The notes under the pieces were generated by a model. That model was given only the letters and a program-made list of their open reading frames with translations, did not search any database and had not been told where the DNA came from. 7,050 bases of DNA from an uncultured Pseudomonadales bacterium (GTDB taxonomy: Bacteria; Pseudomonadota; Gammaproteobacteria; Pseudomonadales; Pseudohongiellaceae): the NCBI GenBank assembly GCA_938082955.1, contig CALKDE010000312.1, positions 1-7,050 on the forward strand, written 5' to 3'. The translations under genes and the position numbers were made by a program. Below are positions 6,240 through 7,050 of the stretch, in pieces. Every line of letters begins with the position of its first letter. Within the stretch, counting starts at the first letter, position 1.

Positions 6240-7050
6240 ATGACCCGAGCCAGATACCAACAAGTGTCGCTGCAAGACACGCCCTACTACCATTGTATCT
6301 CACGCTGTGTTCGCCGCGCCTATCTATTTGGTGACGACCCGGTTACTGGTAAGAACTTCGATCATCGTAAGCAGTGGTTGGTGTCTCGGATTAAGACGCT
6401 AGCTGCACAGTTCTCGATCGACATTTGTGCTTATGCCATCATGAGTAATCACTATCACCTAGTCCTGTTCGTCAATGAGCAGCAGGCTGGACAGTGGGAT
6501 GATGCCGAGGTGGTCAAGCGCTGGACCGCACTTTTTCCTCGCAATGCAGCTCTAGTCGCAACTTTGCAGAAAAACAAATCGAGCAAGGTGGCTTCGAGGC
6601 GCCTGCAACAACAGATCAGCCTATGGCGCGAAAGGCTAATGGATATTAGTTGGTTCATGCGCTGCGTAAACGAGACTGTGGCACGGCAAGCTAACCGAGA
6701 AGACCAATGCAGCGGACGCTTCTGGGAAGGACGTTTCAAAAGCCAGGCTCTTCTTGATGAGAAAGCACTGGTTACCTGCATGGCTTATGTAGATCTAAAC
6801 CCCATTCGCGCAGGTATAACGGACTCGATTGAGAATAGTGATTTCACCTCGATTCAAGAGCGACTGATTGAGCATGCCAAGAAAGTCAAAAATCGAAGCT
6901 ACCGTCAGCATCGTCTACTTTCGCGTCGCACCACAAAGCACTTGGTGGGTCGCCAGTCTGGCAGCAAGCAGGCAAAGCTTCTACTAATGTCCCAGATGGG
7001 GGGGATAGCACAGAAGGTGCTGCCAACCACGCAGAGCAGCTATATCGATC
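6240..7050 (+). CDS. IS200-like (Y1/HUH) transposase-related protein, partial at the right edge
   Basis: A frame from ATG 6240 stays open for 270 codons to the window end, so the C-terminus is missing. It reads as a COG1943/Y1-transposase-type protein related to IS200/IS605 TnpA and REP-associated transposases. These are single-strand DNA nucleases that nick through a tyrosine. PYYHCISRCVRRAYLFG (15-31) is a typical opening. MSNHYHLVL (68-76) contains the metal-binding His-x-His (His71, His73). GRFWEGRFKSQALLDEKALVTCMAYVDLNPIRAG (159-192) is the family's second signature, with Tyr183 the likely nucleophile. The stretch at about 77-135 is longer than in compact IS200 TnpA (about 150 residues), as in the larger stand-alone chromosomal group. 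Nothing convincing precedes the ATG as a ribosome site (only AGAAAAG, 6229-6235). An earlier in-frame ATG at 6213 is closed after five codons by TAG (6228-6230). No IS ends are visible upstream. It could be an active element, a REP-associated housekeeping nuclease or a domesticated copy. Confidence 0.85.
   Translation, partial: MTRARYQQVSLQDTPYYHCISRCVRRAYLFGDDPVTGKNFDHRKQWLVSRIKTLAAQFSIDICAYAIMSNHYHLVLFVNEQQAGQWDDAEVVKRWTALFPRNAALVATLQKNKSSKVASRRLQQQISLWRERLMDISWFMRCVNETVARQANREDQCSGRFWEGRFKSQALLDEKALVTCMAYVDLNPIRAGITDSIENSDFTSIQERLIEHAKKVKNRSYRQHRLLSRRTTKHLVGRQSGSKQAKLLLMSQMGGIAQKVLPTTQSSYID

Noticed and set aside
6455..6781. 108-codon minus-strand frame at the right side
   Set aside because: It is antisense to the transposase-like gene, whose plus-strand frame carries the HUH and YVDLNPIRAG motifs; the minus-strand translation has no family features.

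Overview
The window looks like a chromosomal segment of a gammaproteobacterium. The plus strand carries hflK, hflC, a yjeT-type DUF2065 gene, hisZ and purA in that order. This is a conserved neighbourhood in many members of the class, where it usually follows hfq and hflX. HisZ between the DUF2065 gene and purA points to a Pseudomonas/Cellvibrio/marine-gammaproteobacterial type of layout rather than an enteric one, because enterics have long-form HisG and no HisZ. No rRNA, tRNA, CRISPR array, complete insertion sequence or phage module is visible.

Layout. Positions 1-49 may hold the last codons of an upstream gene, possibly hflX (weak call). hflK (start corrected to 108) and hflC overlap by one base (TAATG) and end at a strong intrinsic terminator at 2231-2269. 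A second plus-strand group follows: a 61-residue DUF2065 membrane protein, hisZ and purA, with short gaps. A ROK-family sugar kinase, most like fructokinase Mak, lies convergent to purA on the minus strand. A 188-base divergent spacer separates it from a plus-strand gene that runs off the right edge. That last gene encodes an IS200-like (Y1/HUH, COG1943-type) transposase-related protein and is open for 270 codons.

How the genes work together. HflK and HflC form the inner-membrane, SPFH/prohibitin-type complex that encloses and modulates the FtsH protease. HisZ and PurA belong to linked purine and histidine metabolism: HisZ is the regulatory subunit of short-form ATP phosphoribosyltransferase, which consumes ATP, and PurA commits IMP to AMP synthesis. 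The ROK kinase probably phosphorylates a hexose such as fructose and has no evident tie to the other genes. The transposase-like gene is the only accessory-looking element.

I do not see an undescribed multi-gene system. The points most worth a second look are the HUH-transposase gene and its upstream region, a possible 14-codon leader ORF in front of hisZ, and the terminator that splits the otherwise conserved cluster.
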